From assembly GCA_035249985.1 (NCBI GenBank), contig DATFFP010000015.1, positions 1 through 15,837 of the forward strand: DNA of 15,837 nucleotides. The letters are read 5' to 3'. The stretch is from JAICNG01 sp035249985. GTDB lineage: Bacteria; Gemmatimonadota; Gemmatimonadetes; Gemmatimonadales; Gemmatimonadaceae. Numbering within the stretch: the first letter of the stretch is position 1; each line of letters starts with the position of its first letter. The notes under the pieces were generated by a model. That model was given only the letters and a program-made list of their open reading frames with translations. It was not told the origin of the DNA and made no database searches. Both the position numbers and the translations under genes were made by a program. Positions 1 through 6,273 of this stretch are shown here, in pieces.

Positions 1-1182
1 CTCGACGGTCAGGCGTTCATCATGCCGCAGCGTCGCGCGCATCATCAGGTCGGGACCACGATAGAAGAGATAACGCCCGTCCGGACTCCATACGGGCTGT
101 GTGCCACCGCCGCCGCCCGACACTCGCACACGTTTCGAAGGATCGTTGAGCGACAGCGCGTAGACTTCGTACTTCCCGCTCTCATTGCTCGCGTACGCCA
201 GCAGCCGTCCATCGCGAGACACCCGCGGATCCACCTCACTCGCGCCCGTGGTGATGAACGGACGGGCTGTTCCCCGCGAACGCAGGGACGCGATCCAGAG
301 ATCATCGTTGCCCAACTCGCGCATGACGGCATAGCCATCCAGTGGACCGAACGCGACGCTGAGTGGTGAAAAGTCAGTCCTCAGCAACTGACGCGGTGGT
401 GCGCTCCGATCCCATGGCTGTGACACCACGCTCTGCGCCCCGCCGATGTCTCCGTCGTTGACGCGGAGGTAGATGAGATTCCGGGAGTCGGGCGACCAGC
501 CAAAGGGCTTGACCCCCGTGAAATCGTCGGTGAGCCTCGTCCAGTTTCGCGACTCGCGATCGAAGATCCAGATGTCCCATCGTTGATCGCCCGTGCGCAC
601 CTCGACGGCGATCCGTTTGCCATCGGGGGAGATCTTCGGCCAGGCAAAGTATCCGGTATCGAGCGCACTCGGGCCCCACGATCCCGCGTTCTGCGACGCA
701 ATGTCGGCGAGCGGGCGCTCTTCGCCACGGAGATTCACGCCGACGAGACTGAAGCTGGGCGCGGCAATCACCGGTTGCGGAGTGGACGCCTGCCAATCGG
801 CGTTCGTATTCGCCGCCCGTTGGCCGATCTCCTTCACCACCGCCACCCCACCAGCGCCCAGAACCACAACACCCACCGCGATCATGAGCCAGCGACGACG
901 TGTGAGTGACACAGGCGATAACGGCGCATCGCCGCCGTTAGGCGTGGCCACCATCTCGTCGGTCGTGGGGGGAACGAATCCAAGCGGTGATTCGACGGGC
1001 GCCAGCCAGTCGTTGGCCTGTGCGTCCGCCTGAAGGAGTGCCTCGAGAGTCAAACGAAGCGTCGGGTCCTTCTTGCCGATCGTCTTGAGACGTCGGTCGC
1101 GATGCGCCCGGTCGAGGTCGACGATCTCCTCGAAGGCAGTGCGGATCTGCTCCCAGCGATCGGGCGAGAGCGTCCGCGTCAC
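1..1182 (-). CDS. Kinase-less sigma-linked membrane protein with PD40 beta-propeller (partial at left edge)
   Basis: The frame is open from a GTG at 1182 down to base 1 (394 codons) and continues beyond the window. The GTG overlaps the TGA of the upstream sigma factor as GTGA, so the two are almost certainly translationally coupled. Residues 5-68 (LSPDRWEQIRTAFEEIVDL onward, then DPTLRLTLEALLQAD) match the N-terminal helical segment of Ser/Thr kinases that commonly follow ECF sigma genes in Gemmatimonadota and Acidobacteriota. No kinase domain follows: no glycine loop, HRD or DFG motif is visible. Instead there is a linker, an RRR stop-transfer-like cluster at 95-97, one membrane helix at about 98-116, and an extracytoplasmic region with PD40/TolB-type blades (ISPDGKRIAVE, WSPDSRNLIYL, VSRDGRLLAYAS, WSPDGRYLFYR). 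I infer a membrane-bound partner, perhaps an anti-sigma-like sensor. A degenerate kinase relative with no regulatory role is the alternative. Confidence 0.8.
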   Translation of the reverse strand, partial: MTRTLSPDRWEQIRTAFEEIVDLDRAHRDRRLKTIGKKDPTLRLTLEALLQADAQANDWLAPVESPLGFVPPTTDEMVATPNGGDAPLSPVSLTRRRWLMIAVGVVVLGAGGVAVVKEIGQRAANTNADWQASTPQPVIAAPSFSLVGVNLRGEERPLADIASQNAGSWGPSALDTGYFAWPKISPDGKRIAVEVRTGDQRWDIWIFDRESRNWTRLTDDFTGVKPFGWSPDSRNLIYLRVNDGDIGGAQSVVSQPWDRSAPPRQLLRTDFSPLSVAFGPLDGYAVMRELGNDDLWIASLRSRGTARPFITTGASEVDPRVSRDGRLLAYASNESGKYEVYALSLNDPSKRVRVSGGGGGTQPVWSPDGRYLFYRGPDLMMRATLRHDERLTVE

Positions 1183-1823
1183 CTGACGAGCCCCTGCAGC
1201 TCGAAGGCGAGCCATGCACGCGCCGACCGCAGCTCGCGTTTCGCGGTCGCCAGCGAGACACCGCAGGCGGCAGCGGTCTCCTCGAGCGACAGCCCCCCGA
1301 AGTACCGATGCTCCAGCATTTGGCTTTGACGGGGATTCAACACCGTGAGCCGCTCCAGCGCCTCATGCAGCTCGACGATGGCGTCCAGATCGGAATCCGT
1401 CATGAAGGTGGCTTCGTCGAGCTCGACCGCGACCGCGCCACCACCTCGCTTCGCCGCCAGGCGCGCACGCGCGTGATCGATGAGGAGGTTGCGCATGATC
1501 TGCCCGGCAAGGGCGAGGAAATGCGCGCGATCGTAGAGGTCCACACTCGGCGCAGCGACGAGACGCATGTACGTCTCGTGAACGATGGCGGTCGTTGTCA
1601 GCGAAATGTTGACGTTTCCACCGCCCCGCCGCTGATGCGCGAGGTCCTTCAACCGGTCGTACACCAGCGGGATGAGTCGGTCGCGCGCTTGCGCATCACC
1701 GTCGCTCCATTGCTTGAGCAAGGCGGCGACGTCGGCCGACGTCTCGGCCTGGTCTTCGTCCGTGAGCCGTTTGACCATGCGATCTCGTTCCCATGGGGTG
1801 AGCTCGTGTTTCACAGCACTCAC
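1179..1823 (-). CDS. ECF-type RNA polymerase sigma factor
   Basis: This is a sigma-70 family protein of the extracytoplasmic-function type, resembling the group often annotated as TIGR02999. Region 2 spans about residues 40-115 (ARDRLIPLVYDRLKDLAHQR, then GQIMRNLLIDHARAR). Region 4 spans about 150-205, with the helix-turn-helix GGLSLEETAAACGVSLATAK near 176-195. It would direct polymerase to a small regulon. The start is undecided: the longest reading begins at GTG 1823 with no convincing ribosome site. The only early ATG, at 1778, would give 199 residues, close to the family length, and would leave 59 bp for promoters facing both ways. It is coupled to the downstream membrane protein by a 4-bp overlap and is divergent from the TonB-plug lipoprotein gene. 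Confidence 0.93.
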   Translation of the reverse strand: MSAVKHELTPWERDRMVKRLTDEDQAETSADVAALLKQWSDGDAQARDRLIPLVYDRLKDLAHQRRGGGNVNISLTTTAIVHETYMRLVAAPSVDLYDRAHFLALAGQIMRNLLIDHARARLAAKRGGGAVAVELDEATFMTDSDLDAIVELHEALERLTVLNPRQSQMLEHRYFGGLSLEETAAACGVSLATAKRELRSARAWLAFELQGLVR

Positions 1824-1826
1824 CCT

Positions 1827-1831
1827 GGAGG
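1827..1831 (+). promoter_or_regulatory. Shine-Dalgarno site of the TonB-plug lipoprotein gene
   Basis: GGAGG lies six bases before the ATG at 1838 and fixes that start. It sits inside the 14-bp gap between this gene and the longest sigma-factor start on the other strand. The plug gene's promoter must therefore lie over the 5' end of the sigma reading frame, unless sigma really begins at 1778. Confidence 0.75.
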
Positions 1832-1837
1832 TTCCCC

Positions 1838-2350
1838 ATGCGTCCCCGGTCCGCCATCACTCACCGCCCCGGCTGGTGCAGCGCCGCGCTTCTGTCCCTT
1901 ACGATGGCGGCGAGCGGTGCGTGTCATCATTCGGCACGCCAGCCCCAGGCACCGTTGCCCGCTGACACATTGGACAACGCCTACACCACTTCAGTTGGAG
2001 AGCATCCGATCGGCGGCGTGAGATCGCTCGGAGCCGCTGAGATCGCTCGGCTAAGAGTCAGAAGCGTCGACCAGCTTCTGGCGGGACGCGTGCCCGGCCT
2101 TCGCGTGCGGCCCACGCCAAACGGCGGCTTCGCGGTTCGCGTGACCGGTATCACGACGCATCACGGGCACGCGGAGCCGTTGCTGATCATCGATGGGGTG
2201 CCCGTTACTCTTCTGCCCGGCGAAGAGCTGACCTGGCTCGATCCCGCGGAGATCCTTCAGATCGATGTGTTGAAGGATCCGGCGGAAACGAGCATCTACG
2301 GAGCCCGCGGAGTGCACGGGGTCATCGTCATTCGTACCAAGGGCGCCTAA
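1838..2350 (+). CDS. Stand-alone TonB-dependent receptor plug-domain lipoprotein
   Basis: The 170-residue protein has a basic N-terminus, a hydrophobic stretch and a probable lipobox ending SGAC with Cys29. The serine at -3 is not the usual residue. Residues about 62-170 are a TonB plug fold: AEIARLRVRSVDQLLAGRVP, PLLIIDGVPV near 114-123, and the characteristic ILQIDVLKDPAETSIYGARG at 139-158 followed by GVIVIRTKG. The protein stops where the 22-strand barrel of a receptor would begin, so it cannot be a transporter by itself. Barrel-less plug lipoproteins of this size are seen in Gemmatimonadota and their role is unknown. A GGAGG six bases upstream supports the start. It diverges from the ECF sigma gene, an arrangement that recalls sigma/anti-sigma/TonB-receptor signalling sets of the Fec type; the functional link is inference. 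Confidence 0.88.
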   Translation: MRPRSAITHRPGWCSAALLSLTMAASGACHHSARQPQAPLPADTLDNAYTTSVGEHPIGGVRSLGAAEIARLRVRSVDQLLAGRVPGLRVRPTPNGGFAVRVTGITTHHGHAEPLLIIDGVPVTLLPGEELTWLDPAEILQIDVLKDPAETSIYGARGVHGVIVIRTKGA

Positions 2351-2371
2351 CTGGTGTACTTCGGCTGACTT

Positions 2372-2962
2372 CTAGAAGTCGCCGTCTCGAACGTACGGGT
2401 AGCTCCACAGCGTAATCTGGAGCTGCACGCTCTTCATCCACGCGTCGTGCATCGCCGAGACCTGCTCCGCTGAATGCCCCTTTTGGGCGAGGAACGGCTC
2501 GAGGGTGTGCGTAATCGTGAACGCGAGCGGCAGCAAATACCGGAACGGGATGATGTCAGCGGCATGAACGCCATCGGTCAGGTTCTTCTTCGTGCGGTGA
2601 TGGCGCAGACCAATCTCGTGCTGATAGTCGAGCCACGACTGATCGTATTCGGCGTCCGCGGTGTCGAGAATCCATTGACCAAAGCGCTTGCGCACCGCGC
2701 TCAGATAGTCAGCGATGGGCCGGCCTCCGCCGTCCGAGAACGACGCGAGCAGATGCGGCTGCGAGGCGACGAACCCATACCAGACGTCGAGAATGGCCTC
2801 TACCTGGTCCTCCAGGATACCGCGCGACAGCTTCAGCATCCGAACGTCGCCGTCGGAGAAGAGCGCGGTCCTCTTCATGAGCTCGAGCTCGGCCATGGTT
2901 ACGGGCGAGCGCGCGATGTCGCTCGAGCGGGCCGTATAGCCTGGAATGTGCGTAGCGGTCAT
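2372..2962 (-). CDS. Protoglobin (single-domain heme globin)
   Basis: The 196-residue length is close to the 195 residues of the Methanosarcina acetivorans protoglobin, and the C-terminus LWSYPYVRDGDF fits that family. The segment WLDYQHEIGLRHHRTKKN (110-127) carries the expected proximal heme ligand, His121 in LRHH, at nearly the same position as His120 of the archaeal protein. Protoglobins bind O2, CO and NO; the physiological job is usually unsettled, with gas sensing or nitrosative-stress protection as candidates. No output domain is attached. The ATG at 2962 was chosen because GGGAGGA lies just ahead of it. The frame stays open to 3322, but that extension reads as noise and crosses the divergent regulator. 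The neighbour in the opposite direction is an HxlR-type repressor, which likely controls it. Confidence 0.93.
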   Translation of the reverse strand: MTATHIPGYTARSSDIARSPVTMAELELMKRTALFSDGDVRMLKLSRGILEDQVEAILDVWYGFVASQPHLLASFSDGGGRPIADYLSAVRKRFGQWILDTADAEYDQSWLDYQHEIGLRHHRTKKNLTDGVHAADIIPFRYLLPLAFTITHTLEPFLAQKGHSAEQVSAMHDAWMKSVQLQITLWSYPYVRDGDF

Positions 2963-3020
2963 TGCTCCTCCCAATGAGTCTCCGCACGTTACGAGGGCGG
3001 TCGTGCAGGTCGGGAGAAGG

Positions 3021-3037
3021 CACCTTTCGGTAAGGTG
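3021..3037. promoter_or_regulatory. Palindrome CACCTT-N5-AAGGTG, candidate operator or RBS hairpin
   Basis: Perfect 6-bp arms CACCTT (3021-3026) and AAGGTG (3032-3037) flank TCGGT. The right arm forms part of the presumed ribosome site of the regulator gene starting at 3042. It could be an autoregulatory operator in the 79-bp divergent region, or an RNA stem that hides the ribosome site. The sequence does not separate these. Confidence 0.5.
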
Positions 3038-3041
3038 GACA

Positions 3042-3419
3042 ATGGCGACACCGGCAACGTACGAGCTCGTGGAGCGGCGGGACGGAGCAGAACATGGTTC
3101 CGTCGCGGCCATGGTCGAAAGCATCGTGGGATGCAAGTGGTCGATGTCCCTGCTGGGACTGATCGCGCGCGACGTCGTGCGCCCCAGCTGCTTTCTCCGC
3201 GAATGCTCGGGTCTGTCGGCGAAGGTGATGAACGAACGCCTTCGGAAGATGGTCCGATTCGGCCTCATCACGCGCACGGTGCTCGGCGAGAAGCCGCCGC
3301 TGGAGGTTCGATACACGCTCACGCCCTTCGGACACCAATTCGTCCGCGTGCTCGAGGAGATCCAGCGTCTTCAGACACAGCTCGACGAACGCGAGCACCT
3401 GCGGAGCTCAGGCACGTGA
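3042..3419 (+). CDS. HxlR-family winged-helix transcriptional regulator
   Basis: The 125-residue protein has the HxlR winged helix: VAAMVESIVGCKWSMSLLGL (21-40) corresponds to the family's 'IGGKWT-ILREL' helix, SGLSAKVMNERLRKMVRFGL (56-75) to the recognition region, and PPLEVRYTLTPFGHQF (85-100) to the wing and the 'YSLT-G' motif. The tail ending at 125 is helical and probably contributes to dimerisation. Cysteines occur at 31, 50 and 55; the family's common N-terminal CPV cysteine is absent, but Cys31 sits in the G-K-W turn. Several HxlR proteins respond to electrophiles or disulfide stress through cysteines, so redox or NO sensing is possible but unproven. The start at ATG 3042 follows AAGGTGG. 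The gene is divergent from protoglobin with 79 bp between, typical of a regulator and its target. Confidence 0.9.
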   Translation: MATPATYELVERRDGAEHGSVAAMVESIVGCKWSMSLLGLIARDVVRPSCFLRECSGLSAKVMNERLRKMVRFGLITRTVLGEKPPLEVRYTLTPFGHQFVRVLEEIQRLQTQLDEREHLRSSGT

Positions 3420-3475
3420 CGTACGGAACGTTCCCGAATTTCTTCCCCTTCCCCGCTTCGCGCTTGCGAGGACCC

Positions 3476-3928
3476 GTGCGCTATCTCGTCATGCTCTGCA
3501 TCTCCGCGTTATGTGGCATCAACGCCGCGCGCGCACAGGCATCGGCGCAGCCACCGTCGGACGTCGCAGCACTCCACCGACTCGATTCTCTCTGGGCGCG
3601 AATGTATGCCAGTCATGACACGGTGCTCGCGCGCTCGCTGTACGCCGAGGACCTGGTGTTCACGAGCGCCAACGGGAATCAGAAGAACCGGGAACAGGAG
3701 CTGGCGGACGTGCGACCGCAGCCCGGCCTCGTGATGGATTATTTTCGCACCACACCGACGCAGGTCCGCGTGCACGAGGGGGCCGCTGTCGTGACCGGTG
3801 TCGCGGAATGGCGGTTTACCTGGAACGGCCAGGCTCGCGAGGTGAAACGCGTCTACTCGATCACGTACGCGAAGGGCGGGCCGCTCGGCTGGCGCATTCT
3901 CGCCGTCCACATGGGAACCGCACGTTAG
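3476..3928 (+). CDS. Secreted SnoaL-like / DUF4440 (NTF2-fold) protein
   Basis: The 150-residue protein has a short signal peptide at 1-20 (hydrophobic LVMLCISALCGI, cleavage after ARA) and one NTF2-like domain. Diagnostic stretches are ALHRLDSLWARMYASHDT, LYAEDLVFTSANG, then EVKRVYSITYAKG and GWRILAVHMG at the end. Such domains are small cone-shaped pockets used as isomerases, hydrolases or ligand binders, and the sequence gives no substrate. GTG 3476 was preferred over ATG 3491 because GAGG lies four bases ahead and the signal peptide is then complete. It follows the HxlR gene by 56 bp and precedes a lipoprotein by 18 bp. Its TAG stop is part of a CGTTAGGC octamer at 3923-3930 that recurs in the window. 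Confidence 0.85.
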   Translation: MRYLVMLCISALCGINAARAQASAQPPSDVAALHRLDSLWARMYASHDTVLARSLYAEDLVFTSANGNQKNREQELADVRPQPGLVMDYFRTTPTQVRVHEGAAVVTGVAEWRFTWNGQAREVKRVYSITYAKGGPLGWRILAVHMGTAR

Positions 3929-3946
3929 GCGGGCCGACCTCTCTCG

Positions 3947-4501
3947 ATGCACCGTCTCCGTTGGCCGTCTTGTCTCGTGGCGATCGCCGTGCTCGGCTGC
4001 CGGGGCAGTGAGCCAGCCGACGCGCCAGCGGAGCTGACTCCCGAGTCGGCCGCGGCTGCGGCACCGGCGCGGTGGTATGGCCGCACGCGCACAGTCGACC
4101 TTACCGGCGACGGCCAGGCCGACAGCGTCCGCCTGGAAGCGGTGGGCACGCGTCCGGACAGCCTTCGCATCACCCTCTCTCTCCTCATCAACGGCCAGGA
4201 GAAGCATCGAGAGGCGTGGGGCAGCAGCTACGAGCTCGCTCTAACGGATTCGGCGGTTCGCGTCTCTCCCGGCGCGGAATCGATCGTGCGTGCCAAGCTC
4301 GACAGCGTGCTTGCGAGCGTGATCGTCCAACGGCTCGACGCACCTGGCGTGCGGCTCATGGCGGAGGATAGCGCGGCACTCGCTGGCGTCGAGCCGCGGC
4401 CCACGCATCGTGTGTCATTCTCCTATGGGTACGAGACGACCGTGCGTCTGGCGTGGGATGCGCCGCGCGAACGGTTCGTTCGGTTGTGGAGCTGCTGCTG
4501 A
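3947..4501 (+). CDS. Hypothetical lipoprotein with a DxTxDGxxD calcium-loop-like motif
   Basis: I do not recognise the family. The 184-residue protein has a lipoprotein signal: hydrophobic LVAIAVLGC with Cys18 as the likely lipidated residue, then a Glu/Ala/Pro-rich linker to about residue 40. DLTGDGQADSV at 51-61 looks like the calcium-binding loop of FG-GAP/VCBS-type repeats, which fits an envelope location. The rest is mixed strand and helix, ending in LWSCC with an unusual double cysteine. Start ATG 3947 has only a weak upstream ribosome site. It lies between the SnoaL-like gene (18 bp) and the acetyltransferase (3 bp), so it is probably cotranscribed with both. Confidence 0.75.
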   Translation: MHRLRWPSCLVAIAVLGCRGSEPADAPAELTPESAAAAAPARWYGRTRTVDLTGDGQADSVRLEAVGTRPDSLRITLSLLINGQEKHREAWGSSYELALTDSAVRVSPGAESIVRAKLDSVLASVIVQRLDAPGVRLMAEDSAALAGVEPRPTHRVSFSYGYETTVRLAWDAPRERFVRLWSCC

Positions 4502-4504
4502 CCC

Positions 4505-5059
4505 GTGCGCGAATTCAGCCCTGAGCTCCAGCTCCACACCTCCTTGGGACGCCTGCATCTCGTGCCATGGTCCCCACCTCTGCTGCTCACTCTCATCGAG
4601 CACCCCGAGCGGTTCGAAGCGCTGGCTGGATGGCCCGCCGTCGCTGGGCTGCGTGAGTTCTTCGTGTCTGGCGACGTCTCCGCCGAGTGGCTGGCCAGCC
4701 TCAGAGCTGCCGCTGGCGCAGACCCGTGGCGTCACGGATTCTTCGTCGTCGAGCGCGAACAGCGAACGGTCATCGGCACCGCGCTATTCAAAGGGCCCCC
4801 GAGCACCGATGGGATGGTCGAGATCGCCTACGCCATCGTGCCGAGCTTCGAAGGTCGTGGCTACGCGACCGAGGCGGCGATGGCACTCGTCCGCTTCGCG
4901 GTGGAGACCGGAGAGGTAACGCTCGTTCGCGCTCACACCCTGCCGGAAGCGAATGCATCGACGCGCGTGCTGACCAAATGCGGCTTCCGTCACACAGACG
5001 ATGTCATTGACCCCGACGACGGTCCGGTTTGGCGATGGGAGCGGCGCACGTCCGGGTGA
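4505..5059 (+). CDS. GNAT-family N-acetyltransferase
   Basis: The 184-residue protein is of the RimJ/RimL-like (Acetyltransf_3) type. It begins with the usual GRLHLVPWSP strand. Motif A is at 107-131, with YAIVPSFEGRGYATEA giving the acetyl-CoA pyrophosphate loop (R/QxxGxG/A as EGRGYA). Motif B follows as VRAHTLPEANASTRVLTKCGF at 141-161, with Asn150 in the family's conserved N-x-x-S position. The acceptor substrate cannot be told: candidates are protein N-termini, amines or a small molecule. GTG 4505 starts three bases after the stop of the lipoprotein gene, so translation is probably coupled. The desaturase begins seven bases after its end. Confidence 0.92.
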   Translation: MREFSPELQLHTSLGRLHLVPWSPPLLLTLIEHPERFEALAGWPAVAGLREFFVSGDVSAEWLASLRAAAGADPWRHGFFVVEREQRTVIGTALFKGPPSTDGMVEIAYAIVPSFEGRGYATEAAMALVRFAVETGEVTLVRAHTLPEANASTRVLTKCGFRHTDDVIDPDDGPVWRWERRTSG

Positions 5060-5066
5060 ACGACAC

Positions 5067-5858
5067 ATGACCGACCTGCGCGGGGACGCTCGACTTCGCG
5101 AGCTGCAGTGGCGTGACCTCACCAGCCTCACGCTCACGCAGAAGGTGGTCGAGCTGCTGATCTCGGCTCCCTGGTGCATCCTCTCGATCGTCTCCTTCGA
5201 CCGCCGCTGGTTCGCCGCGGGCGTCGTCTCGTCATTCATGTTCTTCCTGACGGGACTCCGGCAGGCACATGGCGCACAGCATTACACGTTAGGCATCTCC
5301 CGGCGCGCGCAAGATGCGCTGCTCGCGGCCCTCAGCGTCCTCATGCTGTCGAGCCTGCATGCGCTTCAGGCGACCCACATGCACCATCACCGACATGCGC
5401 TCGAGAACTCGGACATCGAGTCGGCAACCGCCCGCATGTCATGGTGGAGGGCCGTGGTGAGCGGGCCCTGGTTCATCATCGCGCTGAATCGAGAGGGGTA
5501 CAGGCTCACGCGGCCGCGGAAGCGGTGGTGGATCCGTGGAGAGTGGGCGGCGATCGTCGTCTACGTGGTGGCCATTCTTGGATGGGGCCCGACAGGCATG
5601 AAGCTTTTCGCGGTCGCCATGGCGGTAGGCGAGTGCCTCACCGGTTTCTTCGCCGTCTGGACGGTTCACCATGATTGCGATCCGGGGACTCAACTTGCCC
5701 GGACGCAGCGCGGCTGGTGGAAGACCGGGCTCACGTATCAGATGTTCTATCACGTCGAGCATCACCTCTTCCCCGCAGTTCCAACTGCTCGACTTCCGGA
5801 GCTGGCCGCCCGCGTCGATCATGTCATGCCGCACCTGCGGCGCCATCAGGTGTTCTGA
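5067..5858 (+). CDS. Membrane fatty acid desaturase
   Basis: The 263-residue protein is an integral-membrane di-iron desaturase or hydroxylase (FA_desaturase family). All three histidine boxes are present: HGAQH at 68-72, HMHHHRH at 104-110 and HVEHH at 229-233, with an extra HHDC at 201-204. Hydrophobic segments around 33-62, 82-100, 130-142 and 160-200 fit four membrane passes with the boxes on the cytoplasmic side. It presumably introduces a double bond into acyl lipids or a related hydrophobic substrate; regiospecificity cannot be read. ATG 5067 was chosen over an earlier in-frame ATG at 5001 because the latter lies deep in the acetyltransferase gene, while GGGTGAA precedes 5067. An amidohydrolase remnant follows after 18 bp. 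Confidence 0.92.
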   Translation: MTDLRGDARLRELQWRDLTSLTLTQKVVELLISAPWCILSIVSFDRRWFAAGVVSSFMFFLTGLRQAHGAQHYTLGISRRAQDALLAALSVLMLSSLHALQATHMHHHRHALENSDIESATARMSWWRAVVSGPWFIIALNREGYRLTRPRKRWWIRGEWAAIVVYVVAILGWGPTGMKLFAVAMAVGECLTGFFAVWTVHHDCDPGTQLARTQRGWWKTGLTYQMFYHVEHHLFPAVPTARLPELAARVDHVMPHLRRHQVF

Positions 5859-5865
5859 GCCAGGC

Positions 5866-5870
5866 GGAGG
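5866..5870 (+). promoter_or_regulatory. Intact Shine-Dalgarno site of the broken amidohydrolase gene
   Basis: GGAGG stands six bases before ATG 5877, which opens a 16-codon frame starting MRLLSISARTTALALP and ending at TGA 5925-5927. A good ribosome site before so short a reading frame is best explained as the surviving front end of a gene with an internal deletion. Confidence 0.6.
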
Positions 5871-5876
5871 TCCAGG

Positions 5877-6103
5877 ATGAGGCTGCTGAGCATCAGCGCA
5901 AGGACAACGGCGCTTGCGCTACCGTGAACGCCGCGCGCGCGTTTCGAATTCAGGATTCCATCGGCACTATCGAGGCGGGCAAAGTCGCGGACCTCATTGC
6001 CGTGGCCGGCGACCCGCTCGCCGACATCGTGGCGCTTGCCCGTCCCGTTCTGGTTTTGTCGCGCGGGCGAATCGTTCGGGACGATCGCGCGGGCTCTCCC
6101 TGA
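5877..6103 (+). pseudogene. Amidohydrolase remnant: first codons and C-terminus kept, middle lost
   Basis: From about 5915 to the TGA at 6101-6103 one frame reads ATVNAARAFRIQDSIGTIEA, then GKVADLIAVAGDPLADI and a final strand RGRIVRD. This is the C-terminal composite-barrel end of imidazolonepropionase-like metal-dependent amidohydrolases. The metal-binding HxH, Lys/His and Asp regions are absent. Upstream, in a different frame, a good ribosome site and ATG 5877 open what looks like the start of a signal peptide (MRLLSISARTTALALP). I infer that the gene once followed the desaturase and lost roughly 300 or more codons, with the junction near 5915-5922, leaving the two ends out of frame. Enzyme activity is excluded. 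A horizontally truncated fragment is the alternative. Confidence 0.75.
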
Positions 6104-6118
6104 GGCTTTGATCTCGGC

Positions 6119-6244
6119 GCTACGAGCCTGAGGCGTAACCACAGAGGCACAGAGGACACAGAGAACCGCGACCGCAAGAGCTCTTGCAGTCGCGGTTCTC
6201 TGTGTCCTCTGTGCCTCTGTGGTTAACGCCGTCGGGCTCGTAGC
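6119..6244. repeat. 126-bp near-perfect palindrome between converging genes
   Basis: Arms 6136-6180 and 6181-6225 pair over 45 bases with one mismatch. The centre is GCAAGAG/CTCTTGC with no loop. Outside this core the pairing resumes after a one-base slip and extends to GCTACGAGCC (6119) and GGCTCGTAGC (ending 6244). Each arm contains CCACAGAGG, CACAGAGG, ACACAGAG, which are three near-tandem units. It starts 15 bp after the amidohydrolase remnant and ends 29 bp before the stop of the converging phosphatase gene. It could work as a bidirectional transcription barrier, but there is no T-tract, and its length and internal repetition look more like a mobile or REP-type hairpin element. Confidence 0.9.
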
Positions 6245-6273
6245 ATCGAGACCCGGCTATCCGCGGACCTTCC

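Noticed and set aside
1308..2021. Plus-strand frame across the sigma factor and the start of the plug gene
   Set aside because: It is antisense to recognisable sigma region 4 and region 2 motifs and shows no family features of its own.
2963..3322. N-terminal extension of the protoglobin frame
   Set aside because: The extra 120 residues overlap the HxlR gene on the other strand and look random; the protein from 2962 matches the family length and has a good ribosome site.
5001..5066. Earlier ATG for the desaturase
   Set aside because: It would overlap the acetyltransferase by 59 bases and adds a hydrophilic stretch without family similarity; a better ribosome site precedes 5067.
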